This document shows positions 25,580-34,007 of a stretch of 49,642 bases of DNA, piece by piece. The stretch covers positions 1-49,642 of the forward strand of contig JBATTK010000144.1 in NCBI GenBank assembly GCA_049670505.1. Direction: 5' to 3'. The notes under the pieces were generated by a model. That model worked only from the letters and a program-made list of their open reading frames with translations, made no database searches and was not told the origin of the DNA. The stretch comes from JBATTK01 sp049670505. Its GTDB lineage: Bacteria; Bacteroidota; Bacteroidia; Flavobacteriales; Flavobacteriaceae. Made by a program: the position numbers and the translations under genes. The first letter of the stretch is position 1. Each line of letters begins with the position of its first letter.

Positions 25580-27367
25580 CTAAAAGAAACCATCTCTTTT
25601 TTTGCTTCTTCTTCTACCGGAGTTCCCGGAGCTATTGGAGTTGCTAAAGGAAGATTTCCTGTCTCTCCTTTTTCCCCTGCTTCTGTCGCGTTCCCTGCCT
25701 CCTCTACCACGGTCTCTACCTCCGCGGCTTCCACCGCCGCCACCAGGGCTTTTGGAAACTTCTACATTTACAAACCGACCGTCTACTTTAAATTCGGAAA
25801 AAGTCTGCAATATTTTTTCGGTATGTTCCGCATCCGTATTAAAGAAAGAAAAACTTTCCTTTACATCTACCTTATACACATCGTCCCTTCCCAGATCTAA
25901 GGTGTCCTTTAGGAAATCTTTTAACGACATCCAATCATAGTCATCTTTTTCCCCAACGTTTATGAAATAACGAACGGATCCATTGGTCGGCATTTCATTA
26001 CGGTTGCCCCTGTCTTTTCTTCTTTCCCCACGTTCTTCTGAATTTGAAGTATTAAGATCTTTGGATTTATTATAATAATTATAAAAGCGGGTAAATTCTA
26101 CGGAAATTATTTTTTTGATAAGCTCTTCGCGATCTATACCCTGAAGTACATCGCTAATTGCCGGAAGATAGGTGTCTACGTCCTCATTTATCTTGGTATC
26201 CCTGATTTTGCTTGCCAAATGGTACAATTGTATTTCACAGATTTCCATTCCCGTTGGAATCTTCTTGGCAATAAAATTTTGTTTGATCTTGGCTTCTATC
26301 GATTTTATTTTTCGAAGTTCGCTTCTTGTAACAATTACCATTGAAATACCCGATTTTCCCGCTCTACCCGTACGGCCACTTCGGTGGGTATAGGTTTCTA
26401 TTTCATCAGGTAATTGATAATTGATCACGTGGGTAATATCGTCTACATCGATACCTCTGGCGGCTACGTCTGTTGCCACTAACATCTGGATCTGTTTTTT
26501 ACGGAAGGAATTCATGACCAGATCCCTTTGGTTCTGACTTAAATCCCCATGTAAAGCTCCGGCATTGTAGCCATCCTCTATTAATTTTTCGGCAACTTTT
26601 TGGGTATCGCGTTTGGTTCTACAAAAGACAACGGAGAAAATATCGGGATTGGTATCCGCAAGCCTTTTTAAGGCCGGGTAACGATCCCTACCACCAACAA
26701 CATAATATTCATGTTGTACCGTAGACGTTCCGGCATTTTTTGTGCCAACGGTAATTTCCTGTGGGCTATGCATAAACTTTTTGGCGATAGTGGAGACTTC
26801 TTTTGGCATGGTCGCGGAGAAAAGCCATGTAGATTTTTCCTTAGGTGTATTGGAAAGAATATCCTTGATATCCTCAAAAAAGCCCATATTCAACATTTCG
26901 TCGGCCTCATCCAAGATACAGTAGTCTATTTTTGAAATGTCTACCATTCTACGTCCGATCATATCCTTCATCCTACCTGGGGTGGCAACAATGATCTGTG
27001 CACCACGTTTTATTTGGTTGGCTTGTTCCGAAATGCTGGCACCTCCATATATAGCAACGGTATGTAGACCCTTTACATATTTGGAATACAATTTTAACTC
27101 GTTGGTAATCTGTAGACAGAGTTCCCGGGTAGGGGACAGAATCAGTCCCTGGGTAGTTCTACTTTCGCTGTTTATTTTTTGAATCAATGGAAAACCAAAT
27201 GCAGCGGTCTTCCCCGTACCCGTTTGCGCAAGTGCGACCAGGTCGGTATCGTTTTCCAATAAAATGGGGATTGCTTTTTCCTGTACTTCCGAAGGAGATT
27301 CAAATCCAAGGTCGGCAACAGCATCAATAAGGGGCTGCTCTAGCCCCAGTGCTTTAAATTTTGTCAT
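25580..27367 (-). CDS. DEAD-box RNA helicase with DbpA-type RNA-binding domain and RGG tail
   Basis: A 595-residue ATP-dependent RNA helicase, probably for ribosome assembly or mRNA turnover at low temperature. It has a Q motif (FKALGLEQPLIDAVADLGF), Walker A AQTGTGKT (47-54), PTRELC, DEAD (153-156), SAT and HRSGRTGRAG. A DbpA/CsdA-type RNA-binding domain lies near 465-540 (VRYFINVGEKDDYDWMSLKDFL). The tail is rich in Gly, Arg and Ser (RGGRDRGRGGRERDRSRGKR), like RNA-chaperone tails. It has an upstream spacer and its own terminator, consistent with single-gene transcription. Confidence 0.95.
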   Translation of the reverse strand: MTKFKALGLEQPLIDAVADLGFESPSEVQEKAIPILLENDTDLVALAQTGTGKTAAFGFPLIQKINSESRTTQGLILSPTRELCLQITNELKLYSKYVKGLHTVAIYGGASISEQANQIKRGAQIIVATPGRMKDMIGRRMVDISKIDYCILDEADEMLNMGFFEDIKDILSNTPKEKSTWLFSATMPKEVSTIAKKFMHSPQEITVGTKNAGTSTVQHEYYVVGGRDRYPALKRLADTNPDIFSVVFCRTKRDTQKVAEKLIEDGYNAGALHGDLSQNQRDLVMNSFRKKQIQMLVATDVAARGIDVDDITHVINYQLPDEIETYTHRSGRTGRAGKSGISMVIVTRSELRKIKSIEAKIKQNFIAKKIPTGMEICEIQLYHLASKIRDTKINEDVDTYLPAISDVLQGIDREELIKKIISVEFTRFYNYYNKSKDLNTSNSEERGERRKDRGNRNEMPTNGSVRYFINVGEKDDYDWMSLKDFLKDTLDLGRDDVYKVDVKESFSFFNTDAEHTEKILQTFSEFKVDGRFVNVEVSKSPGGGGGSRGGRDRGRGGRERDRSRGKRRDRKSSFSNSNSSGNSGRRRSKKRDGFF

Positions 27368-27429
27368 AATAAGTTTTACTAAATCGCAAATATGTATGTT
27401 GCATAGAGCGATTATCGCAATAACCTATT

Positions 27430-27555
27430 ATGCCCAGCGCAACACATGCTATACCAGCGGCGTTAATTAAAGCGGCAAAGGTACTGCTAATTATTTACAT
27501 AGGTGCATTATTGGGGGAATACTTCACGGATCAAGGGCTAAGTGCCAATCCGTAA
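27430..27555 (+). CDS. Doubtful 41-codon hydrophobic ORF
   Basis: ATG at 27430 to TAA at 27553-27555 encodes a peptide with one possible transmembrane helix (about 12-30, KAAKVLLIIYIGALLGEYF). It fills the 163-base gap between the helicase start and the end of the next minus-strand gene and overlaps the latter by 25 bases. No promoter box was found. It may be chance. Confidence 0.2.
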   Translation: MPSATHAIPAALIKAAKVLLIIYIGALLGEYFTDQGLSANP

Positions 27556-28175
27556 CCCGATATGGCCAGACCTATTGTCCCAAAACATATCATTAGAAAA
27601 ACAAAGACTTTTTGCAGTTTGGGATTGGAGTAAAGAATTAGACAGACCGCTCCTAAAACAATACAGATCTGAAAAAAGATCGCCCCCAGATTAAATTTCT
27701 TAATGGCTATTTCGTAATCCGTTATGAGCAGTTCCCATTCCCTTAAGCCTACAATTTTTCCCATTTCCCCGTCTAGATCCTGTGCCCAATATTCCTTGGG
27801 GACCTGTGAGGAACCTATGAGTAGTTCTGTTTTTTCGGCATTGTACTTAAGAATGAGTGCTTTGGTATCTTTTATTTTATTTTTTATAATATCGGAACCC
27901 TTTGCGTCTACCCCGGTAGCGAGCATCGATTCCAGATAATCCAGTTCATTCTCTTTGAGAATCTGTTTTATACTCTTTGCCTGGTACCAATCGGAATAAC
28001 TGGTATGCTTGTTATGGGCGATCATTCGATTCTCTTCCGAAGTGCTTTTCATCATTCCAGAAATGGCCGTTAGGGTAGCAAAAACAACAATTAGTACTGC
28101 TCCCAAAGATCTTATAGCTTCTGAAGCCAGGGGTGCAGTAGTAGTAGTTACGTCGGATTTTTTATTCTGTTGCAT
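27531..28175 (-). CDS. Multi-pass membrane protein of unknown function
   Basis: A 214-residue protein with a hydrophobic segment near the N-terminus (about 24-43: AIRSLGAVLIVVFATLTAIS), a central charged helical domain (about 50-150) and two more transmembrane helices near the C-terminus (about 160-180 and 187-208). This is the layout of a membrane-embedded sensor-like or DUF4337-like protein, but I cannot assign it firmly. Its start overlaps the end of rdgB by 14 bases, so it is translated from the same transcript. Confidence 0.75.
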   Translation of the reverse strand: MQQNKKSDVTTTTAPLASEAIRSLGAVLIVVFATLTAISGMMKSTSEENRMIAHNKHTSYSDWYQAKSIKQILKENELDYLESMLATGVDAKGSDIIKNKIKDTKALILKYNAEKTELLIGSSQVPKEYWAQDLDGEMGKIVGLREWELLITDYEIAIKKFNLGAIFFQICIVLGAVCLILYSNPKLQKVFVFLMICFGTIGLAISGYGLALSP

Positions 28176-28752
28176 ACCTTTGTTTTTTCAAATAGTCGGT
28201 TAATTCACGTATAGCCCGACCTCTATGGCTAATTTTATTTTTTATGGAAATTGAGAGTTCCGCAAAAGTTTTGTTATACCCCCGCGGACTAAAAATAGGG
28301 TCGTACCCAAAGCCTTTTTCTCCCTGTTTACTTTTGGTAATTTCACCTTTGACAATCCCTTGGAACAGGGTCTTTTTACCATTAAGGTTTAGGGCGATTA
28401 CGGTTTTGAATTGCGCAGATCTGGAGGTTTTGTTTTTTAGTTTCGCCAAGAGCTTGTCCATATTTTCCTGGGAACTTTTTTGCTCTCCTGCATAACGTGC
28501 CGAACGAACCCCTGGGGCACCTTCCAAAGCATCTACCAGTAAACCGGTATCATCGGCAAAACAGGGATAACCGTAATTATCGGTTACATAATCGGCCTTT
28601 AGTATAGCATTCCCTTCCAAAGTTTCCGCCGTTTCCGGAATATCCTGGCTGCAACCAATATCATGTAAGGATAATAAGGTGATGTGTTCTGGAAGTAATA
28701 ATTGTACTTCTATGAACTTATGCTCATTATGGGTGGCGAAAACGAGTTTCAT
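28162..28752 (-). CDS. rdgB: dITP/XTP pyrophosphatase (RdgB/HAM1 family)
   Basis: Hydrolyses non-canonical purine nucleoside triphosphates (dITP, XTP) to monophosphates, protecting DNA. The 196 residues carry all family marks: FATHNEHKFIEV at the N-terminus (the T/SxNxxK nucleotide-binding motif), TLEGNAILKA, FADDTGLLVDALEGAPGVRSARYAG and the C-terminal GFGYDPIF and SHRGRA. The next gene overlaps its 3' end by 14 bases. A TAAATTTG box about 31 bases upstream is a candidate promoter. Confidence 0.96.
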   Translation of the reverse strand: MKLVFATHNEHKFIEVQLLLPEHITLLSLHDIGCSQDIPETAETLEGNAILKADYVTDNYGYPCFADDTGLLVDALEGAPGVRSARYAGEQKSSQENMDKLLAKLKNKTSRSAQFKTVIALNLNGKKTLFQGIVKGEITKSKQGEKGFGYDPIFSPRGYNKTFAELSISIKNKISHRGRAIRELTDYLKKQRYATE

Positions 28753-28782
28753 TTAGAATTCTCTCATAGGAGTTAAGAACCG

Positions 28783-28790
28783 CAAATTTA
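28783..28790 (-). promoter_or_regulatory. Candidate -7 box (TAAATTTG) of rdgB
   Basis: Read on the minus strand, the bases are TAAATTTG, an exact TAnnTTTG match 30 bases before the rdgB start. No clear TTG is seen at the -33 distance. Confidence 0.4.
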
Positions 28791-28824
28791 AAAATAGTAA
28801 ATTTATATGCTAGTTATTTAATAG

Positions 28825-29277
28825 ATGAAATTAAAAATTCCTCCCATAATTATCGTATTTCTTTTTGGTCTGTTGATGTTTCTGCTCGCACGGATTCTTC
28901 CTTTTGGCTATTTTGATTTTTTTGGCCGCGGCTATTTGGTAAAGGCTTTGTTGCTCTTGGCCGTTTGCATTGTTGTAGTTTCATTGGTACTTTTCTTTAG
29001 GAATAAGACGACTATTGATCCCAAAAACCCGACAAAAGCATCCCATTTGGTTACAAGCGGTCTCTATAAGTATTCTAGAAATCCTATGTATTTGTCCATG
29101 TTACTTGTCCTATTGGCTTGGGGCCTTTGGTTGGGAAATGCTTTTAATACGGTTGTGGCCGCTGGCTTTGTTTCTTACATGAATACCTTTCAGATTATAC
29201 CGGAAGAGAAAGCTTTGGGTCAACTTTTTGGAAAGGATTACCAGCAGTATTGTGTTAGGGTAAGGCGTTGGTTTTAA
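28825..29277 (+). CDS. Isoprenylcysteine/phospholipid methyltransferase-like membrane protein
   Basis: A 150-residue protein with about four transmembrane helices, of the ICMT/PEMT superfamily. The C-terminal half bears the SAM-binding motif SGLYKYSRNPMYLS (about 74-87) and the terminal PEEKALGQLFGKDYQQYCVRVRRWF in parts, both hallmarks of bacterial ICMT-like proteins. Bacteria lack protein prenylation, so the true substrate may be a lipid or small molecule. It diverges from rdgB and appears monocistronic. Confidence 0.87.
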   Translation: MKLKIPPIIIVFLFGLLMFLLARILPFGYFDFFGRGYLVKALLLLAVCIVVVSLVLFFRNKTTIDPKNPTKASHLVTSGLYKYSRNPMYLSMLLVLLAWGLWLGNAFNTVVAAGFVSYMNTFQIIPEEKALGQLFGKDYQQYCVRVRRWF

Positions 29278-29297
29278 TTTTTAATCAAATATAAGTG

Positions 29298-29381
29298 TAT
29301 TTACTTATAATTATAAATATTATCTTTTTGGCTTATATTTACAAATATTAGCGTTTTAGCTTATATTTTGTTATATTAGCA
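29298..29381. repeat. Three tandem 28-bp repeats upstream of satD
   Basis: Units at 29298-29325, 29326-29353 and 29354-29381 are exactly in register. Unit 1 matches unit 2 at 22 of 28 and unit 0 at 21 of 28 by eye; all share CTTATA and ATATTA blocks. The middle unit is a near palindrome (GCTTATATTT-AC-AAATATTAGC, one mismatch). The last repeat ends 14 bases before the satD ATG, so a bound protein would block transcription or initiation. AT-richness raises the chance of fortuitous similarity. Confidence 0.6.
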
Positions 29382-29395
29382 TTTTACGTACAACT

Positions 29396-30007
29396 ATGTT
29401 AGCAATTATAACAGGAGATATCATTAATTCCGAAAATTATACGAGTTCGGAGTGGATGGATATTTTGAAGAAATACCTGTCCCGTTTAGGGGAAAGTCCG
29501 GCTCACTGGGAGATTTACAGGGGCGACGAATTTCAACTAAGGATAAAACCGGAACAAGCTTTGCGGACCGCTATACATATTAAGGCAATTATCAAATCCA
29601 TAAAGGGTTTGGATGTGCGCATAGGTATAGGAATCGGTACGGAAACATTTACGGGCACAAGAGTGAGCGAATCCAACGGTACGGCACACCAACGTTCCGG
29701 AAGAACCTTCGAAACCTTAAAAAAGCAAAAGCTTAACCTTGCCATAGCAACAGCTAATAAGGTGTACGACCGTAGAATGAATCTTTTATTAAAATTGGCT
29801 TTGGACTTTATGGACGACTGGTCCCAAGTGTCCGCGGAAGTAGTGGCATTATCCTTGGAAAAACCTAATGCCCTGCAACAGCAAGTTTCCGAACAATTGA
29901 AAATACAACAGTCCGCGGTAAGCCAACGTCAAAAAAGGGCAAGATTGGATTTGGTATTGGAGTTATTGGATTATTATACCCAAACTTTAAAAGAAATAAG
30001 CGAATGA
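29396..30007 (+). CDS. SatD-family protein: cyclase/GGDEF-like N-terminus and C-terminal helix-turn-helix
   Basis: A 203-residue soluble protein of the SatD family (PF16264-like), whose function is not established. The N-terminal part resembles a nucleotidyl-cyclase/GGDEF-type alpha-beta fold: IITGDIINS (4-12), YRGDEFQL (41-48) and VRIGIGIG (74-81). The C-terminus (about 158-190) reads as a helix-turn-helix (QQQVSEQLKIQQSAVSQRQK), so it can probably bind DNA. The next gene starts within its stop (ATGA overlap). Tandem repeats upstream suggest self-control. Catalytic activity and ligand are unknown. Confidence 0.82.
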   Translation: MLAIITGDIINSENYTSSEWMDILKKYLSRLGESPAHWEIYRGDEFQLRIKPEQALRTAIHIKAIIKSIKGLDVRIGIGIGTETFTGTRVSESNGTAHQRSGRTFETLKKQKLNLAIATANKVYDRRMNLLLKLALDFMDDWSQVSAEVVALSLEKPNALQQQVSEQLKIQQSAVSQRQKRARLDLVLELLDYYTQTLKEISE

Positions 30008-30702
30008 TATTTTTTATCAAACTTTTTTTGGCCCATCTCATCGGGGATTTTTTACTGCAGCCTAACCGATGGGTCATTCATAAAGAAGCCCATAAAATAA
30101 GATCAAAGTATCTCTATTTTCACGTGCTATTGCATTTTGTTGTAACCCTAATACTCTTATGGGACATAACCTATTGGAAGATAGTTTTGGTCATTACGGT
30201 TTCCCATTATTGTATTGATATGGCCAAGCTATATGCGAATCCCTTTTTCAAGAATAAGAGCATCCCGTTTTTTATAGACCAAGTTTTACATATAGCGGTC
30301 CTGTATTGCTGTGCCTATTATAGCAACTTGGAGGAGCATACGCTCTTGCTCATATCCCAAATAGATTGGGCTTTGGTAACCGCCGTGGTCTTTGTAAGCT
30401 TCCCTGCCGGGATCATAATGGGGAAATTATTGGCAGGGCTGTCCAATCAGATAGAATTGGACCACAAATCTTTGCCAAATGCAGGTAAATATATTGGTAT
30501 CATAGAACGACTTTTTGTTCTAGTATTTATAATTTTAGGACGATGGGAGGCCATTGGTCTACTTATTGCGGCGAAATCGGTCTTCAGATTTAATGATCTT
30601 AAAGAAACCAATAACCGCAAATTGACCGAGTATATTCTGATAGGGACCTTGGTGAGTTTTGGATTGGCCATGGCAACAGGAATCATTTATACCGGAATTT
30701 AG
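30004..30702 (+). CDS. DUF3307 integral membrane protein
   Basis: A 232-residue protein with six or seven transmembrane helices and the DUF3307 opening LFLAHLIGDFLLQPNRWVIHKEA, a conserved HxxxDFxLQ-like block near the membrane entry. Further His and Asp residues (HVLLHF, SHYCIDMAK) lie in helices. Its ATG overlaps the satD stop by four bases, giving strong translational coupling. The SatD-DUF3307 pairing recurs in other bacteria and suggests a soluble sensor with a membrane partner. Function unknown. Confidence 0.85.
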   Translation: MIFFIKLFLAHLIGDFLLQPNRWVIHKEAHKIRSKYLYFHVLLHFVVTLILLWDITYWKIVLVITVSHYCIDMAKLYANPFFKNKSIPFFIDQVLHIAVLYCCAYYSNLEEHTLLLISQIDWALVTAVVFVSFPAGIIMGKLLAGLSNQIELDHKSLPNAGKYIGIIERLFVLVFIILGRWEAIGLLIAAKSVFRFNDLKETNNRKLTEYILIGTLVSFGLAMATGIIYTGI

Positions 30703-30707
30703 ACGTT

Positions 30708-31499
30708 ATGCAGTTTAAGACACGGATAATACTATCGCTATCATTGTTTCTTATCGCCTTGTCCTGTAAAAGTCAAAACCAATTTTTCGTTACTTCGGAC
30801 GGTATTAAAATTGCCTATTCGGATGAGGGAAAAGGAACACCTATTTTATTGATTCATGGTTTTATCAATTCTGGTAGCTCTTGGGACAGAACAGTACTTA
30901 AAAAGGAGTTGTTGAAAAGTGGCTATCGTGTAATAGTTCCGGACTTAAGAGGTAACGGAGCGTCGGATAAACCACAAATGGATGAAGCATATAGAGATGA
31001 TGCGGAAGTCAAGGACCTCATAGCCTTGGTAGATTACCTAAAACTAAAAAAGTATAAGGCTGTTGGCTATTCAAGAGGCAGTATTATTTTAGCAAAATTG
31101 TTGACCAAGGATGTACGGATAAAAAAAGTTGTTTTGGGCGGTATGGGCATAGATTTCACCGATCCACATTGGGATAGACGTATCATGTTTGCCCAAGCAT
31201 TTAATGGAAAAACGACTCCGGAAACCCAGGGGGCGGTGGACTATGCAAAATCCGTAGGAGCAGATTTAAGGTCATTTTACCTACAACAAGCATATCAACC
31301 ATTAACCAAAAAAGAGGAGCTTCGGACCATAAAAGCAGGGATGCTGGTCATTGCCGGGGATAAGGATTTAGACAACGGTAGTCCGTTGGAATTACAAGAA
31401 ACGCTTCCCAAAAGTAAACTGCATATTGTTCCCGGAAATCATAATGACACGTACAAAACAGAAACCTTCTCAAAGGTCGTATGCTCCTTTTTGGAATAA
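30708..31499 (+). CDS. Alpha/beta-hydrolase lipoprotein
   Basis: A 263-residue serine hydrolase with a lipoprotein-type signal (Cys20 in IALSC). The fold is clear: ILLIHGF (46-52, oxyanion region), DLRGNGASDKP (79-89), nucleophile elbow GYSRGS with Ser122, acid Asp218 or Asp220 in GDKD, and His245 in PGNHND. It starts 5 bases after the DUF3307 stop, so it may belong to the satD transcript. The substrate is unknown; esterase activity is the usual guess. Confidence 0.88.
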   Translation: MQFKTRIILSLSLFLIALSCKSQNQFFVTSDGIKIAYSDEGKGTPILLIHGFINSGSSWDRTVLKKELLKSGYRVIVPDLRGNGASDKPQMDEAYRDDAEVKDLIALVDYLKLKKYKAVGYSRGSIILAKLLTKDVRIKKVVLGGMGIDFTDPHWDRRIMFAQAFNGKTTPETQGAVDYAKSVGADLRSFYLQQAYQPLTKKEELRTIKAGMLVIAGDKDLDNGSPLELQETLPKSKLHIVPGNHNDTYKTETFSKVVCSFLE

Positions 31500-31657
31500 G
31501 ATGCTGTCTCAAATTGCGATATTTTTAATTTTAACACAATAATAAAATGAAATTCGCATCAAAAATGTGATAAAGCTACACTCAAAGTGTTTTTCCAAGT
31601 AAATACCAAAATTGGATAAAATTAATCTTTACTTTTAGAGCCTAATTTTTTTAAAGA

Positions 31658-33550
31658 ATGATCGAGGTGGGCAGAAAGTATGTTTTCGATTTTGATAGTA
31701 CCTTAACCAGGGTGGAAGCGTTGGACGTTCTAGCGGAAATGACCTTGCAGGGTAAATCCAATAGGGAAGCAGTTGTAGACGAGATACAGAAAATCACGAA
31801 TCTAGGAATAGATGGCGATATATCCTTTACGGAATCCTTGGAAAGAAGAATACAATTATTGAACGCGCATAAAGACGATTTGGAAGGTCTGGTATCCGAA
31901 CTGCGTCAGAAAATATCGAGATCCATTGAATCCAACAAAGAATTCTTCCATAATTTTTCCGATGATATCTATGTGATTTCCTGTGGTTTTAAAGAATTTA
32001 TAGATCCTATTGTAGCAGAATATAATATTCCGTCGGACCGGGTCTACGCAAATACGTTCAAGTTTGATGAGGAAGGTAATATCATTGGATTTGATGAAGA
32101 AAATGTATTGGCATCCCATAATGGAAAGATAGCGTGCCTTAAAAGTTTGGATTTAGATGGAGAGGTCCAGGTAATCGGCGACGGTTATAGTGATTATGTA
32201 ATGCGCGAGGCGGGAATTGCCGACAAATTTTTCGCTTACACGGAAAATGTCCATAGGGAGAAAGCGGCCAATAATGCGGACCATGTTGCACCGAATTTAG
32301 ACGAGTTTTTGTTTGTAAACGATTTGCCAAGAAAAATATCCTATCCAAAGAACAGAATCAAGATATTACTTTTAGAGAATGTGCACCCATACGCTTTTGA
32401 TAATCTCTCGGAAGACGGTTTTTCCGTAGAAACGGTAAAACATAGCCTATCGGAAGAAGAATTGATAGAAAAAATTGCCGGCGTCCACGTCCTGGGTATT
32501 CGATCTAAAACGCAGGTCACACAAAAAGTCCTGGAAGCGGCCAATAAATTATTGGTGGTCGGTGCATTTTGTATAGGGACTACTCAAATAGATCTTGAGG
32601 GCTGTAAAAGAAAGGGAGTAGTAGTTTTTAACGCACCTTACAGCAATACCCGATCTGTAGTGGAACTGGCCATAGGACAGCTTATTATGTTGATGCGTAA
32701 TGTATTTCCTCGCAGTACTGAAATTCACAATGGCCAATGGAATAAGACCGCAGTCAATTCCAGGGAGGTAAGAGGAAAAAATTTGGGCATTGTAGGCTAT
32801 GGGAATATTGGAAAGCAACTATCCGTTTTGGCGGAGGCCATTGGGATGCGGGTCTATTATTACGATATAGAAGATCGATTGGCCCTAGGAAATGCCATAA
32901 AGTGTAATACATTGGAAGATTTGTTGAATGTTTCCGATGTGGTCACCTTACATGTAGATGATAATAAGGCCAATAAAAATTTCATTGGGGAACGAGAAAT
33001 TAATCAGATGAAAGATGGGGCCATGCTCATTAATCTATCACGCGGTTTTGTGGTAGATATCGATGCCTTGGCAGCTGGACTGAAAAGTAAAAAAATCGCC
33101 GGAGCGGCTGTAGATGTGTATCCGGAAGAACCCAGAAGCAATGGGAATTTTGTAACCAAACTACAGGGGTTGCCAAATGTAATCCTTACCCCGCATGTAG
33201 GTGGCAGTACAGAAGAGGCCCAGCAGGACATTGCAGGTTTTGTGCCCAATAAAATTATGGATTATATCAACTCTGGAAATACGGTAGATGCGGTAAACTT
33301 TCCGAATATACGATTGCCCAAACAGAACAATGCACACCGATTCTTGCATATCCATAAAAATGTTCCCGGAATCATGGCCAAAATCAATGAAGTAACGGCA
33401 ACCTATGAGATGAATATTTTAGGACAGTATCTCTCTACAGATAATGAAGTAGGGTATGTAATTACCGATTTGGACAAGGAATACAACAAAGAGGTCCTTA
33501 AGGCGCTTAAGAAAGTAGACCATACCATTAAGTTTAGGGTATTGTACTAG
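31658..33550 (+). CDS. serA: Fused phosphoserine phosphatase-like and 3-phosphoglycerate dehydrogenase
   Basis: A 630-residue protein joining the last and first steps of serine synthesis. Residues 1-215 are a HAD phosphatase of SerB type (FDFDST with Asp11 and Asp13; VISCGF 106-111; GDGYSD 174-179). Residues about 232-545 are a D-2-hydroxyacid dehydrogenase with Rossmann motif GYGNIG (380-385), Glu490 and the catalytic His513 in TPHVGGST. An ACT domain (about 560-630) probably binds serine for feedback control. The phosphoserine aminotransferase gene is not in view. No neighbour appears co-transcribed. Confidence 0.95.
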   Translation: MIEVGRKYVFDFDSTLTRVEALDVLAEMTLQGKSNREAVVDEIQKITNLGIDGDISFTESLERRIQLLNAHKDDLEGLVSELRQKISRSIESNKEFFHNFSDDIYVISCGFKEFIDPIVAEYNIPSDRVYANTFKFDEEGNIIGFDEENVLASHNGKIACLKSLDLDGEVQVIGDGYSDYVMREAGIADKFFAYTENVHREKAANNADHVAPNLDEFLFVNDLPRKISYPKNRIKILLLENVHPYAFDNLSEDGFSVETVKHSLSEEELIEKIAGVHVLGIRSKTQVTQKVLEAANKLLVVGAFCIGTTQIDLEGCKRKGVVVFNAPYSNTRSVVELAIGQLIMLMRNVFPRSTEIHNGQWNKTAVNSREVRGKNLGIVGYGNIGKQLSVLAEAIGMRVYYYDIEDRLALGNAIKCNTLEDLLNVSDVVTLHVDDNKANKNFIGEREINQMKDGAMLINLSRGFVVDIDALAAGLKSKKIAGAAVDVYPEEPRSNGNFVTKLQGLPNVILTPHVGGSTEEAQQDIAGFVPNKIMDYINSGNTVDAVNFPNIRLPKQNNAHRFLHIHKNVPGIMAKINEVTATYEMNILGQYLSTDNEVGYVITDLDKEYNKEVLKALKKVDHTIKFRVLY

Positions 33551-33575
33551 TTCATTGGTCGCAGTCTTTATCCTA

Positions 33576-33643
33576 TTAAAAGTTAATGGTTATTCGTTAA
33601 TAGTTGATCGCATAAAAACCTACTGTTAACCTTTAACTTTTAA
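33576..33643. repeat. Long inverted repeat after serA
   Basis: TTAAAAGTTAATGGTTA (33576-33592) matches the reverse complement of 33627-33643 at 16 of 17 bases, with a 34-base loop. It sits 25 bases after the serA stop. It could end or protect the serA transcript, but no T-run follows, so it is not a standard terminator. Confidence 0.6.
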
Positions 33644-33690
33644 CGAAATTAATTCCATTGCTTTGCAAAATCCGTGTACCCAAAAATACG

Positions 33691-33736
33691 GTCATTGAGT
33701 GATTTCCGCATGGAAATTGTATCGAAATGGCATTTC
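33691..33736 (+). repeat. Dispersed 46-base intergenic repeat, copy B
   Basis: Same element as at 4275-4320 (39 of 46 identical by eye), followed by the same CCAG-type words. The arms GATTTCC and GGAAATT can pair. About 29 kb separates the two copies, both in non-coding spacers. Confidence 0.75.
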
Positions 33737-33752
33737 AGTTTCCAGCTTTCAG

Positions 33753-33780
33753 TATCCAGTATCCAGTATCCAGTATCCAG
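33753..33780 (+). repeat. Tandem heptamer TATCCAG, four units
   Basis: Four perfect TATCCAG copies in a row, flanked by imperfect TTTCCAG and TTTCTAG words. It corresponds to the heptamer array at 4421-4455. Confidence 0.9.
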
Positions 33781-34007
33781 TTTCTAGTTTTTTATCTTTT
33801 GTTTTTTATCCTTTGTCCTCGGTCTTTGGAAAGCTAGTCCGTCTTCAGTTATCAGTGATCAATGATCAATTATCAGTAAGGGGCAGTCAGTAGTCGTATC
33901 GTTTCTGAATTTTGGAATTTGGGACTTGGGATTTGGATTTCGGTCTTTCGTCTTTTCTCTTTCATCTTTCTTCCCGCTACTGAATATTGAATACTGATTT
34001 CAACATC

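Larger units (their letters stand above)
33551..34007. other. Gene-free spacer with repeats, after serA
   Basis: A 457-base interval without a credible gene. It contains a long inverted repeat (33576-33643), copy B of the 46-base dispersed repeat (33691-33736), a heptamer array (33753-33780) and C/T-rich text with scattered ATCAGT words up to about 33960. The content parallels the spacer at 3951-4532. Confidence 0.7.

Noticed and set aside
27430..27555. Possible 41-codon gene on the plus strand next to the helicase
   Set aside because: Kept only as a low-confidence feature: no promoter, overlap with the end of a solid minus-strand gene, and chance is likely for a frame of this size.
29278..29395. 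Reading the AT-rich satD upstream repeats as an origin of replication
   Set aside because: No DnaA boxes or replication genes are nearby; an operator array fits the spacing to satD better.
33699..33893. Open frame of 64 codons through the heptamer array
   Set aside because: Its protein is just translated repeat text (repeated YPVSS units) with no fold or start signals.
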